Shown in pieces: positions 7,827-16,767 of a DNA stretch of 37,851 nucleotides. The translations under genes were made by a program, and so were the position numbers. Under the pieces are notes generated by a model. The model ran no database searches and was not told the origin of the DNA. It was given only the letters and a program-made list of their open reading frames with translations. Within the stretch, counting starts at the first letter, position 1, and every line of letters starts with the position of its first letter. The stretch covers positions 1-37,851 of the forward strand of contig JACOTZ010000262.1 in NCBI GenBank assembly GCA_016178155.1, in the 5' to 3' direction. The stretch comes from Acidobacteriota bacterium. Lineage in GTDB: Bacteria; Acidobacteriota; Terriglobia; Bryobacterales; Bryobacteraceae.

Positions 7827-10802
7827 ATGAATCGCAGACGTTGGTTGTCGAAAACCGCTCTTATCTTTCTGCTCGCGGCCGGGGCGCCGCTGCTGGCAGC
7901 CACTTTCGGCAAAGTGGTCGCCATTGGCGGCCACGCGGCGGACCTGGCGCTCGATGAAGGCCGGGGCGTGCTCTACGTCGCCAATTTCACGGCCAATCGC
8001 ATCGAGGTGATGTCGCTTGCCGACTACACGGTGCAGCGCTCCATCAACGTGGCGGCGCAGCCGAGCGGGCTCGCTCTGTCGCCCGACGGCCGCTACCTGG
8101 TGGTGGTGCATTTCAGCAACTTCGCGGCTCCGGCCACGCCGAACAACGCGATCACCGTGATCGACCTGAGCGCCGACTCCCGCCAGACGTTCGCTCTCGG
8201 GAACCCGCCGCTCGGGGTGGGCTTCGGCATCGACAACAAAGCTCTCATCGTCACCACCAAGGAAATCATCATCTTCGATCCGGCGAGCGGCGCCACTTCC
8301 GTAGCGGGCACGATCACCGAGATCGCGGCCAAGACCCTGCCGCAGCCACCCGCCACGTTCCCGAACACCATCAAGTCGGCCTCCATCGGCGTGTCGGGCG
8401 ACGGGCAGCGCATGTATGTTTTCGGCGACGGCATCACGTTCAGCTACGACGTCAACAGCAAGTCGATCACGCCGGGCGGGTTCGTCTTCGGCGGCGGTCC
8501 GGTCGGCCCGCGAGTAGTGAGCGTCAACCACGACGGTTCCCGCTGGATGGGCGCCTGGATGTTGATCGATGATCGCAGCACGTTCATCAGTTGGCTGGAC
8601 AACACGGCGCAATCACTCGACATCGGCACCTCGGTGTTCGATTCGGCGCGCGGTCTGATCTATGCCCAAGTGCAGGAGCGCGGCGAAACTCCCCAGAGCG
8701 CGCCGGTGCTGAAGATCCTCGACACCGACAACCTGCTGCTGCGGGACAAGATCCGGCTGCCCGAGCACTTCCAGGGCAGGAGCGTGCTCTCGGCCGACGG
8801 CAGCACCATGTTCGGAGTTTCGGAAAGCGGCATTATCGTGCTGCCCGTGGGTGACCTCGAGCGCGCGGCCCGCGTGAACGCGGTGCAGGAAGACCTGGTA
8901 TTCCGCGGGAACTTCTGCGATCGCGCGGTAGCCACCCAGACGCTCACCATCGTGGATGCCGGAGGAGGAAATACGCCTTTCACCGTCAGCACGACCCAGG
9001 CGGGCGTGCGGCTGTCGCCCGCCTCGGGCGTGACTCCCGCGGTGGTGCGCGTCACGGTGGACCCGGGCGCCTTCGCCAACCTGAAGGGCACGGTGGCGGC
9101 GAACATCACGATCAAGTCGCAAGCGGCCGTGAACATTCCCCGGGACGTGCGCGTGCTGATCAACTCCCGCGAGCCCGACCAGCGCGGAAGTTTCGTCAAC
9201 ATCCCGGGAACTCTGGCCGACATCGCCGCCGACCCGGGCCACGACCGTCTGTTCGTTCTGCGCAAGAGCCATAACGATGTGCTGGTCTTCGACGCGAACA
9301 CGATGAGCCAGGTGGGGGTGCTGCGGACGGGCAATGCGCCCACGGGGATGGCGGTCACGTTCGACCGGCGTTATCTGCTGGTTGCGAACTCGGCCTCCTG
9401 GGTGGTCGGCGTGTGGGACCTGGAAACGCTCGAGAGCCTGCCGCCCATCCGTGTGCCGATGTCTCCGCACTCGATCGCGGTCTCGAGCAACGCCATCCTG
9501 ATCCATGGTGTGGACCACCAGAACAAAGGCTGGCTGTTGCGCGCGGACCTGTTCAGCCGGCAGGCGGAGAAGTTCGCCTCGCTGGGGATCTTCGAGAACG
9601 GCAATCTCGCGCCGGACGGGCGCCTGGTGGCAACGCCGAACGGCTCATCCATTCTCTATGCCCAGCCCGACGGGACGCTGTTGCTGTACAACGCGAACCA
9701 GAACACTTTCACGGTCGGCCGCAAGGATGCGGCGATCCAGGGAGCGATTGCCGCCTCCAGCTTTGATCAGTTCGTCGCCGGCAACCGCCTGCTGAACGCA
9801 TCGCTGGTTCCGACGGCGCAGTTTGAGACGGCGACCGGCCAGACCGCCGGCTTCGCTTTCAGCGACGAAGGCGGCATCCGCTTCAGTGCGCCGAACGCGT
9901 CCAGCCCGGGCGTGCTGCAGCGCGTGAATCTGCGCAACGGCGACAGCATCCGGCCGACCCGCACCATCGAGGCGCCGGTACTCAGCAGCACCGAAATCCC
10001 GCTGACGCACGCGCTCGCAATTCTTCCGAACCGGACTGGCCTAGTGTCCCTCAGCACATCGGGCATGACCGTGTTTCCCTGGACCTACGACGAAGCCGTG
10101 GCGCCGCCGCGGCTGGAAAGCGTCGTCAATGCCGCCGATCTCTCCCAGCCGGTCGCGCCCGGGGGGCTGATCAGCGTGTTCGGGCAGAACCTCAGCCCGG
10201 TCACCCAGGCGTCGCGCCAAAACCCGCTGCCGACCCAGCTTGGCGATAGCTGCCTGACGGTGAACGGGGTCGGCGTGCCGGTCCTGTTCGTCTCGCCACG
10301 GCAGATCAACGCCCAGCTCCCATTCCAGGTCGACGGCAACACGACTCTGCGGCTGAACACGCCGGGGGGCGTCAGTGATAACTTCAACCTGACGATCCTG
10401 GCGGCGGCGCCCAGCATCTTCCGTACCGGCAGCGCCGGACCGATGACGGACATCCCGCTGGTCATCCGGACAAGGAACAATGAGCTGGTGACCGTGTCGA
10501 ACCCGATTCACCACGGCGACGTGATCACGATTCTGGCCACGGGCCTCGGACGCACCACCCCGTCGGTCGAGACCGGGACGCCGGCTCCGGAGGACACCCT
10601 CACGTCGGCCATCATTCCGCCGACGGTGACCATCGGGGGCGCCGAGCTCGAAGTCACATTCGCGGGGCTGGTGCCCGGGCAGATAGGCGTGTACCAAATT
10701 AACGCCATCGTGTATGGCACTGTACCTCCGGGCATGGACTTGCCGCTCGAGATCAAGCAGGGCGGCGCGTCCACCGTCGTCAGCGTCAGAGTAGTCGAAT
10801 AG
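7827..10802 (+). CDS. Secreted beta-propeller protein with Solibacter C-terminal domain
   Basis: A 991-residue exported protein. The signal peptide covers residues 1-25 (RRR, hydrophobic core, LLAA|TF). Two stretches of YVTN-like beta-propeller repeats follow (about 27-350 and 460-640), with phrases such as LYVANFTANRIEVM, SPDGRYLVVVH and RYLLVANSASWVVGVWDL. Between them lies an immunoglobulin-like segment (about 360-450). The end (about 760-991) is the Ig-like domain known as the Solibacter C-terminal domain (TIGR03437 type; SVVNAADL...PGGLISVFGQNL, then INAQLPF). The start is supported by GAGG at 7813-7816. The protein is probably surface or periplasmic; the ligand is unknown. The domain is a strong lineage marker, and such proteins exist in many paralogues in Solibacter. 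Confidence 0.85.
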   Translation: MNRRRWLSKTALIFLLAAGAPLLAATFGKVVAIGGHAADLALDEGRGVLYVANFTANRIEVMSLADYTVQRSINVAAQPSGLALSPDGRYLVVVHFSNFAAPATPNNAITVIDLSADSRQTFALGNPPLGVGFGIDNKALIVTTKEIIIFDPASGATSVAGTITEIAAKTLPQPPATFPNTIKSASIGVSGDGQRMYVFGDGITFSYDVNSKSITPGGFVFGGGPVGPRVVSVNHDGSRWMGAWMLIDDRSTFISWLDNTAQSLDIGTSVFDSARGLIYAQVQERGETPQSAPVLKILDTDNLLLRDKIRLPEHFQGRSVLSADGSTMFGVSESGIIVLPVGDLERAARVNAVQEDLVFRGNFCDRAVATQTLTIVDAGGGNTPFTVSTTQAGVRLSPASGVTPAVVRVTVDPGAFANLKGTVAANITIKSQAAVNIPRDVRVLINSREPDQRGSFVNIPGTLADIAADPGHDRLFVLRKSHNDVLVFDANTMSQVGVLRTGNAPTGMAVTFDRRYLLVANSASWVVGVWDLETLESLPPIRVPMSPHSIAVSSNAILIHGVDHQNKGWLLRADLFSRQAEKFASLGIFENGNLAPDGRLVATPNGSSILYAQPDGTLLLYNANQNTFTVGRKDAAIQGAIAASSFDQFVAGNRLLNASLVPTAQFETATGQTAGFAFSDEGGIRFSAPNASSPGVLQRVNLRNGDSIRPTRTIEAPVLSSTEIPLTHALAILPNRTGLVSLSTSGMTVFPWTYDEAVAPPRLESVVNAADLSQPVAPGGLISVFGQNLSPVTQASRQNPLPTQLGDSCLTVNGVGVPVLFVSPRQINAQLPFQVDGNTTLRLNTPGGVSDNFNLTILAAAPSIFRTGSAGPMTDIPLVIRTRNNELVTVSNPIHHGDVITILATGLGRTTPSVETGTPAPEDTLTSAIIPPTVTIGGAELEVTFAGLVPGQIGVYQINAIVYGTVPPGMDLPLEIKQGGASTVVSVRVVE

Positions 10803-10906
10803 CAAGCCCAGGACCGAGTCCCAGGGCACTTCAACACGAGAGCGATATCGCGCGGCAGATCGCATAGAGCCGAAGTGCGCGTCGGCCGCCGAGCGAAGAG
10901 GAGCAT

Positions 10907-11542
10907 ATGCAAAGACTGTTGCTTGCGCTGGGGGTGGCCCTGGCCGCCCCGCTCGCCATTGCGCAAAAATACGAATTCGCCGTCGCGGGCGGCGGCAGCT
11001 TTCACAACTCAAAGGACGTGTCGGGGCCGAGAGGGTCCGCGAGCGCGGGGTTCGAGAACGGCTGGGCGGCGTCGGCGGGTGTCGGCCACGATATGTACAC
11101 CCATCTTGGCGGCGAGATCCGCTATATGTTCCAGCAGCACGACATGAAAGTATCCTCCGGCGGGACGAAGGCCACGTTCGGCGCCCAGTCGCACATCATC
11201 CACTACGATCTTGTGATACACGGCGCCCCGCGCGGCGCCAAGATGCGGCCGTACGTCGCGGGCGGTGGCGGCGCGAAGATTTACCGCGGCACCGGCGCCG
11301 AGCGTGCCTTTCAACCGCTCAGCAACGTCGCGATCCTTACCAAAACACAGGAAACCACGGGGCTGGTTTCGGTCGGGGGCGGCGTCAAGTTCGAGCTTTC
11401 CGCCAACGTCCACCTTCGCGTGGATGTGCACGACTACCTCACGCCTTTCCCAAAGAAGGTCATCACGCCCGCAACGGGGGCGAGCGTCAGTGGCTGGCTC
11501 AACAACATCGTGCCGACCGTCGGGATCTCGTTCACATTCTGA
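10907..11542 (+). CDS. Small outer-membrane beta-barrel protein
   Basis: A 211-residue protein with a clear signal peptide (cut after AIA, before QKYEF) and alternating hydrophobic strands separated by Gly-rich turns. It ends in an aromatic residue in the pattern GISFTF, the usual sorting signal of outer-membrane barrels. It resembles the OmpW/OmpA-like eight-stranded barrel group (PF13505 type). The start is backed by AGAGGAG just before the ATG. It stands 104 bp after the propeller gene and 221 bp before the cytochrome operon, so co-transcription is uncertain. No enzymatic motif is visible. Confidence 0.75.
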   Translation: MQRLLLALGVALAAPLAIAQKYEFAVAGGGSFHNSKDVSGPRGSASAGFENGWAASAGVGHDMYTHLGGEIRYMFQQHDMKVSSGGTKATFGAQSHIIHYDLVIHGAPRGAKMRPYVAGGGGAKIYRGTGAERAFQPLSNVAILTKTQETTGLVSVGGGVKFELSANVHLRVDVHDYLTPFPKKVITPATGASVSGWLNNIVPTVGISFTF

Positions 11543-11763
11543 GCGGGCGCTGGCGGGGGGCACGTCCGAACCAGCCGGCCGTGCAGGGCGCGCACAAGCG
11601 TCGCGGAGGCGAGAGGCGCGAAACCCGCTGTGGGCTTGTGAGGCAGCCGCGCAGCGCCGCGGACGCGGCGAACGAGGCGATTTCGACGTGACTGAGCGCG
11701 GACAACGGGCCGGTTGCGGCGTCCGCAGGGCCGGATGTAACGCGAGCGGACGCGCGGAACTCC

Positions 11764-12750
11764 ATGGTCGAGTGGAAGGTTGTCCGATATAGTGTGAAAG
11801 TGCACGCCGCAAGCCGCCGAATGGCCGCGCTGTTCGTGTTGGCGCTCGCGGCTTGGGGTCAAACGGGCCCACTCACGACTCCAGCCAATCCGGCGCAGCC
11901 GCAATACGTCGGCAGCTCGGTCTGCCGCGGCTGCCATCCCAACGTTTGGGTGAACTTCTACAAGAATCCGCATTACAAGCTGCTGGCGAGCGGCGACGAG
12001 CCGCCCGAGCGGGCGGGTTGCGAAGGCTGCCACGGACCGGGCAAGGCGCACGTCGAAGCCAGGGGCGGCAAAGCGACCATCCGCGCCTTCTCGGTGATGA
12101 CGCCGAAGCAGGTGCTCGATAGCTGCCTCGCATGCCATAGCCGGGACTTCCCGCGCGCGAACATCCGCCGCTCCGAGCACACGCTCAACAACGTTGTCTG
12201 CGCGAACTGCCATTCCATCCACCGGGCCGCGACGCCGAAGTTCCTGCTCGCCAAAGTGCAGCGGGAAGTCTGCTACGGCTGCCACACTTCGGTGCGCGCG
12301 CAGTTCTCCATGCCATTCAAGCACCGCGTGAATGAAGGTTTGATGCAGTGTTCGGATTGCCACAACCCGCACGGCGCGCCCTCGCCGGCGTGGCGCACGG
12401 GTTTGAGGCCGCGCATGACCAGCCAGGCGCTCGCCAACGAGGAGGCCTGTATGAAATGTCATGTCGACAAGCGCGGGCCGTTCCTGTTCGAGCACGCGGC
12501 GGTGCGCGCCGACGGCTGCGAAGTTTGCCACCAGCCGCACGGCTCCCCCAATCCGCGCCTGCTGCGGCGGCCGGTCGTTTTCACCGTGTGCCTCGAGTGC
12601 CACAACGGCGCGGGCAATTTCGGCCGCGAGGGCGACGGCATCACGGTCCAGTCACCTTCGCACAACATGGCTGATCCGCGCTTTCACAACTGCACGACCT
12701 GCCACGTGCGCATCCACGGCTCCAACGCCGATCCACGGTTCCTGAGATGA
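11764..12750 (+). CDS. mtrA: Decaheme cytochrome c, MtrA/DmsE/PioA family
   Basis: A 328-residue periplasmic cytochrome with ten CXXCH heme-binding motifs, at about residues 54, 86, 121, 146, 170, 196, 229, 252, 276 and 310. Ten hemes in about 330 residues is the size and count of Shewanella MtrA. Family landmarks are present: EGLMQCSDCHNPHG, KRGPFLFEHAAV and CHVRIHGSN near the end. MtrA-type proteins sit inside a barrel partner and pass electrons across the outer membrane. The next gene is such a barrel and overlaps by 4 bp (ATGA). The start is uncertain: ATG 11764, GTG 11794 and ATG 11821 are in frame and none has a strong Shine-Dalgarno. The signal peptide hydrophobic core is at about residues 20-32. 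The physiological direction of electron flow cannot be told. Confidence 0.92.
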   Translation: MVEWKVVRYSVKVHAASRRMAALFVLALAAWGQTGPLTTPANPAQPQYVGSSVCRGCHPNVWVNFYKNPHYKLLASGDEPPERAGCEGCHGPGKAHVEARGGKATIRAFSVMTPKQVLDSCLACHSRDFPRANIRRSEHTLNNVVCANCHSIHRAATPKFLLAKVQREVCYGCHTSVRAQFSMPFKHRVNEGLMQCSDCHNPHGAPSPAWRTGLRPRMTSQALANEEACMKCHVDKRGPFLFEHAAVRADGCEVCHQPHGSPNPRLLRRPVVFTVCLECHNGAGNFGREGDGITVQSPSHNMADPRFHNCTTCHVRIHGSNADPRFLR

Positions 12751-14753
12751 TGCCGCGGATTCTGATCGCCGCAATGCTCGCCGCCGCCGCGCCGGCCCAG
12801 GAGCCGGTCGCTCCCACCAACCTGCCCGTGGGTCCGCCCCGAGGCGAGGACCGCGGCGGCTACAACCTTGTCAACTCGTTCGAGACCGGCTACCGGTTTC
12901 ATACGGTCGACGGCAACCTCGGCAAGTACCGCAGCGACGTCAACTATGGAAACGGAGTGCGCCTGCTTTCGAGCAGCTTTTCCATCCACGCGAGGGAAGG
13001 TCATGGCGCCTGGCTCGACGAGTTGCTGCTGAACACGCAGGGCCTGGGCAACGACCCGTACGAGTCAGCGTCCTTTCGCGTCCAGAAGAACCGCGTGTAC
13101 CGCTACGACCTGTTGTGGCGGCGCAACGAGTACTACAATCCCGGGCTGAATATCGCGCTCGGCCAGCATTTTCTGGACACCACGCGCGCGCTGCAGGACC
13201 ACAGCTTCACACTTCTGCCGCAGTCGTGGATCAAGTTCTTCGCCGGCTATTCACGCAACCAGCAACATGGGCCGGGCCTGTCCACCATCCAGGTGTTCGA
13301 CATCCGCGGCGACGAATTCCCGCTCTTCAGCAACGTGCGCCGCAGCCAGGACGAGCTTCGCATCGGCAGCGAGATCGCGCTGGGCGGCCTCAAGCTTTCC
13401 TGGATGCGCGGCTGGGAATGGTTCAAAGACGACGACGAACAGGCCATCACAGGCCCGCTCGCAGGAAATCACCCAGATGACGCGACCACGCTCACTTCTT
13501 TTCGCCGTGCACAGCCGTATCACGGCGGCACGAACCGCTGGCTCGTGAACGTGCTCTACGACCGCGACAGGCTCTATTCGCTGAACGGCCGCTTCACGTA
13601 TGCGGGCGGCCGGCGCCGGTTCATTTTCGACGAACTGCTCTCGGGCACCGACCGCTTCGGCGCCGCGCGGGCGAGGCAATTGCTCGTTTTCGGCGATGCG
13701 CGCCGGCCGGTGTTGGCGGCCAACCTGACGACGAGCATTTTCCCGGCACGGACGATTACGGTGGTGAATCACACTTCCATCCATCACACGCGCATGGAAG
13801 GCGACGGTTCATTCCGCGAGATGAGTCTGCTCGGTTTGTTCACCGAGCGCGTGAACTTCCGGTTTCTGGGAATCCGGACGATCGCCAGCACGACCGATCT
13901 CGACATCCGCGTGCACGATCGCGTCAATTTCCGGGCCGGCTATCACGCGAGCACCCGGCGCATCCGCTCGATCGCGCAGGAGTTGTTCGAGAGCGGCCCG
14001 CCCGAGCGCGCCGCCGCCGAGCAGAGTAACGTGACCCATACGGGCCTGTTCGGCATTCGGGTGCGGCTCGCCTCACCGCTGACCTTGAATCTGGATTCGG
14101 AAATCGGCCGCGCCAATCGCCCGTTCTTCCCGGTCAGCGACCGCGATTACCACCTGCTCGGCGCGCGCCTGCAGTACCGCGCCCGAAACCTGCAGTTTTC
14201 CGCCGCCGCGCGCTCGCATTACAACTTCAACTCGGCCTCGCTGGCGTCCCATAGCTCGAGGGCGCGCAGCTACTCGGCTGATGCCTCCTGGTCGCCGCGG
14301 CCGTGGGCCGGCGTGGATGGGGGCTACAGCAAACTCCACCTGGACACGCTCTCCGGGATTGCGTACTTCGCGGCGGGCGACCTCATCAGCGGCCGTTCGC
14401 TCTACATCAGCAACCTGCACTTTGGCCACGCGACAGTGCGGCTCAGCTTGCGGCAGCGGGTCGATGTGTTTGCCGGATACAGCCGTGTGCAGGACACTGG
14501 CGACGGGAGGCGGGCCGGCGGCACCTTGCTCGGACGCCGCGTCACACCTCAGGAGGCCGCCGCGGCCGCTTTCAGCGCAGCCCGGACCTACCCGCTCGCT
14601 TTCTCAACGCCGATGGCGCGGGTTTCCATTCGGCTCCGGCAGAATGTACGCTGGAATATCGGGTACCAACGATACGAATATGCGGAGGAGTTCGGAAGGG
14701 CACAGGACTATCGTGCCCACACGGGATACACGAGCCTGACCTGGTCATTCTGA
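12747..14753 (+). CDS. mtrB: MtrB/PioB-type outer-membrane beta-barrel of a porin-cytochrome complex
   Basis: A 668-residue protein with a signal peptide (cut near APAQ|EP) and a long series of amphipathic beta strands ending in LTWSF, the aromatic C-terminal signature of outer-membrane barrels. Size (MtrB is about 700 residues), position immediately after a decaheme cytochrome and the 4-bp overlap all fit the MtrB/PioB decaheme-associated outer-membrane family (TIGR03509 type). Such barrels sheath the decaheme wire. The short N-terminus lacks the CXXC motif reported for Shewanella MtrB. The assignment rests on context and barrel features more than on sequence identity. No outer-surface cytochrome (MtrC/OmcA type) is encoded next to it. 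Confidence 0.82.
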   Translation: MMPRILIAAMLAAAAPAQEPVAPTNLPVGPPRGEDRGGYNLVNSFETGYRFHTVDGNLGKYRSDVNYGNGVRLLSSSFSIHAREGHGAWLDELLLNTQGLGNDPYESASFRVQKNRVYRYDLLWRRNEYYNPGLNIALGQHFLDTTRALQDHSFTLLPQSWIKFFAGYSRNQQHGPGLSTIQVFDIRGDEFPLFSNVRRSQDELRIGSEIALGGLKLSWMRGWEWFKDDDEQAITGPLAGNHPDDATTLTSFRRAQPYHGGTNRWLVNVLYDRDRLYSLNGRFTYAGGRRRFIFDELLSGTDRFGAARARQLLVFGDARRPVLAANLTTSIFPARTITVVNHTSIHHTRMEGDGSFREMSLLGLFTERVNFRFLGIRTIASTTDLDIRVHDRVNFRAGYHASTRRIRSIAQELFESGPPERAAAEQSNVTHTGLFGIRVRLASPLTLNLDSEIGRANRPFFPVSDRDYHLLGARLQYRARNLQFSAAARSHYNFNSASLASHSSRARSYSADASWSPRPWAGVDGGYSKLHLDTLSGIAYFAAGDLISGRSLYISNLHFGHATVRLSLRQRVDVFAGYSRVQDTGDGRRAGGTLLGRRVTPQEAAAAAFSAARTYPLAFSTPMARVSIRLRQNVRWNIGYQRYEYAEEFGRAQDYRAHTGYTSLTWSF

Positions 14754-14756
14754 GCC

Positions 14757-15068
14757 ATGTTTCGCGCCACGAACTTCACAGTCACGCTGCTTCTGCTGCT
14801 GGCGTTCACCATCTTCATGGCGGGATTCCGGCAGAGAAAGCCGCTCGAGAACAACTGGCCGCTGCTCTACTGGCTGCTGGTCGTGTTCTTTACCCTGGTG
14901 CGGCCCGAGGAGACGTTCAATTTCAGCATCATCCTGGTGGGACTCGCCTGCGGCATGCTGCTGCGCTTCGAGTTCATGAACGACTTCTTTGTGAAGACGG
15001 TGAAAGTGGTCGAGATGCTGGTCTGGCTTTACATTCTGTGGCGCGGCTTCGAGATGATCATCCTGTGA
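14757..15068 (+). CDS. Small four-helix membrane protein, third gene of the cytochrome operon
   Basis: A 103-residue, very hydrophobic protein starting 3 bp after the mtrB stop, so almost surely translationally coupled. Four membrane helices can be drawn (about 8-24, 36-47, 56-71 and 84-101), separated by short charged loops (RQRKPLENN, RPEE, RFEFMND). It contains no histidine and a single cysteine, so it cannot be a typical heme b or heme c protein. I do not recognise the family. The tight link to the electron conduit suggests a role in assembly of the complex or in the inner membrane, but that is inference from position alone. Confidence 0.75.
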   Translation: MFRATNFTVTLLLLLAFTIFMAGFRQRKPLENNWPLLYWLLVVFFTLVRPEETFNFSIILVGLACGMLLRFEFMNDFFVKTVKVVEMLVWLYILWRGFEMIIL

Positions 15069-15090
15069 CCGGCGCCGGCCGCCGCGTGGA

Positions 15091-15477
15091 CTACTTCTCG
15101 ACGGGCAGCCCGGCCGCCTGATAAGCTCTCCAGCCTCCATCGACTGAGATCACGCCGGTATAGCCCATCTGCTGCAAGGCGTCAGCGGCGAGCGCGGAGC
15201 GGAATCCTCCGCCGCAATACAGCACGATGCGAGCCGAGGTGTCAGGCACCGTGTTCTCGATGTCGCGCTCGATGACGCCCTTTCCGAGATGAATGGCGCC
15301 CGCGGCGTGTCCGGCAGCCCACTCGCTCTCTTCGCGCGTATCTACGAGCAGGAAAGGCTCGCCGCGCTCGCGCATGCGCCGGAGCTCGTCGATATCGATT
15401 TGGGGCACGCGCGTCTTGGCGTCTTTCACCAACGCCAGAAACCGTTCACTGTGCCGTTTCCCCGGTTGGGCCATCAC
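15091..15477 (-). CDS. Single-domain rhodanese-like protein
   Basis: A 128-residue protein with one rhodanese domain (about 25-125). It has the N-terminal block LLVDTREESEWAAGHAAGA and the active-site loop around Cys88 (YCGGGFRSA), with a CGGGFR hexad loop. An intact Cys predicts sulfur transfer from a persulfide, although the physiological donor and acceptor are unknown. It is the last gene of a minus-strand run; its start overlaps the murA stop by 4 bp (ATGA), so it is probably translated from the murA message. No signal peptide is present, so it is cytoplasmic. Confidence 0.9.
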   Translation of the reverse strand: MMAQPGKRHSERFLALVKDAKTRVPQIDIDELRRMRERGEPFLLVDTREESEWAAGHAAGAIHLGKGVIERDIENTVPDTSARIVLYCGGGFRSALAADALQQMGYTGVISVDGGWRAYQAAGLPVEK

Positions 15478-16736
15478 TCCTCCAGCCTGCGGATTTTCGC
15501 GCCGGCCAGCGCCAGCTTGGACTCTATGCTCTCATAGCCGCGGTCGATGTGGTACACGCGGTCGATTACGGTCTCTCCCCGCGCGACGAGTCCGGCGAGC
15601 ACCAGCGACGCGCTCGCCCGCAGGTCGCTCGCCATGACCGTAGTGCCGGACAGGGCGGCGGGGCCGGCCACGATCGCCTGCCGGCCCTCAATGCGGATAT
15701 TCGCGCCCATGCGGATCAGCTCCAGCGCGTGCATGAAGCGGTTTTCGAAGATGGTCTCGGTGATGAAGGCGATGCCCTGGGCCTGGGTCATCAGCGCCAG
15801 GTACTGCGCCTGGAGGTCGGTCGGGAAGCCCGGGTGCTCTTCGGTGATCAAGTCGACCGCCTGGAGCGGCCGTGGCGCCCGCACGCGCAGCGCTGCGGCA
15901 CCGGCCGGCTCCACCTCGGCTCCGGCTTCCCGGAGCTTGCCGATGAGCGCTCCCAGGTGATCGAGTTCGCAGTTCGCGACCACCAGGTCGCCCCCAGTGA
16001 TCGCGCCCGCCAGCAGGAATGTGCCGGCCTCGATGCGATCAGGAATGATGGTGTGCTCCGCCCCGCCGAGGCGGCTGACGCCCTGCACGCGCATGACGGA
16101 TGTGCCCGCGCCTTCGATCTTCGCGCCCATCTTCACGAGCAGCGCGGCGAGGTCCCCCACTTCCGGCTCGCGGGCTGCGTTTTCGAGAACCGTTTCGCCC
16201 TCGGCGAGCACGGCAGCCATGAGCACGTCCTCGGTGCCGGTCACCGTGATCCGGTCGAAGTTGATGCGAGTGCCGCGGAGGCCGTTGGGGGCGCGCGCTT
16301 CAATGTAGCCGCCCTCCTGCGTCAGGGTTGCCCCGAGCTGCTCGAGCGCGTGCACGTGCAGGTTGATGGGACGCGCGCCGATCGCGCATCCGCCCGGCAT
16401 TGACACCCTGGCGCGTCCGGTCCTGGCGAGCAGCGACCCCAGGACAAGGCTCGAAGCGCGCATCGTCTTCACCAGCTCGTAAGGCGCCGTCGGGTCTTGT
16501 ATGACGGCGGCGCGGACATGGAGCGGACCGTTCGGCTCCAGCACCAGCTCGGCGCCGATGTAGGCAAGCAGCTTCTCCATGGTGCGGATGTCCCGCACTC
16601 GCGGGACACGGCGCAACACCACGGCCTCGCCGGTAAGCAGGCAAGCTGCGAGCGCCGGCAGGGCCGCGTTCTTCGACCCGCTAGCGGGGATCTCCCCTTC
16701 CAGGCGCGCGCCGCCCTGGATGACGAAACGTTCCAT
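15474..16736 (-). CDS. murA: UDP-N-acetylglucosamine 1-carboxyvinyltransferase MurA
   Basis: A 420-residue enzyme, the usual MurA length. It transfers enolpyruvate from phosphoenolpyruvate to UDP-GlcNAc, the first committed step of peptidoglycan synthesis in the cytoplasm. Lys22 (ASGSKNAALP) and the catalytic Cys117 (MPGGCAIGARPINLH) are present; the Cys means the fosfomycin target residue is retained. Later blocks include EEHPGFPTDLQAQYLAL and ENRFMHALEL. It follows murQ by 31 bp on the same strand and overlaps the rhodanese gene downstream. Placing a recycling gene directly before murA suggests joint control of wall synthesis and recovery. Confidence 0.97.
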   Translation of the reverse strand: MERFVIQGGARLEGEIPASGSKNAALPALAACLLTGEAVVLRRVPRVRDIRTMEKLLAYIGAELVLEPNGPLHVRAAVIQDPTAPYELVKTMRASSLVLGSLLARTGRARVSMPGGCAIGARPINLHVHALEQLGATLTQEGGYIEARAPNGLRGTRINFDRITVTGTEDVLMAAVLAEGETVLENAAREPEVGDLAALLVKMGAKIEGAGTSVMRVQGVSRLGGAEHTIIPDRIEAGTFLLAGAITGGDLVVANCELDHLGALIGKLREAGAEVEPAGAAALRVRAPRPLQAVDLITEEHPGFPTDLQAQYLALMTQAQGIAFITETIFENRFMHALELIRMGANIRIEGRQAIVAGPAALSGTTVMASDLRASASLVLAGLVARGETVIDRVYHIDRGYESIESKLALAGAKIRRLEE

Positions 16737-16767
16737 TTTTGTGGATCGGTTTGAACCTGGCCGGCAG

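Noticed and set aside
11434-12603. 389-codon open frame on the minus strand
   Set aside because: Antisense to the decaheme cytochrome, whose ten CXXCH motifs leave no doubt about the real strand.
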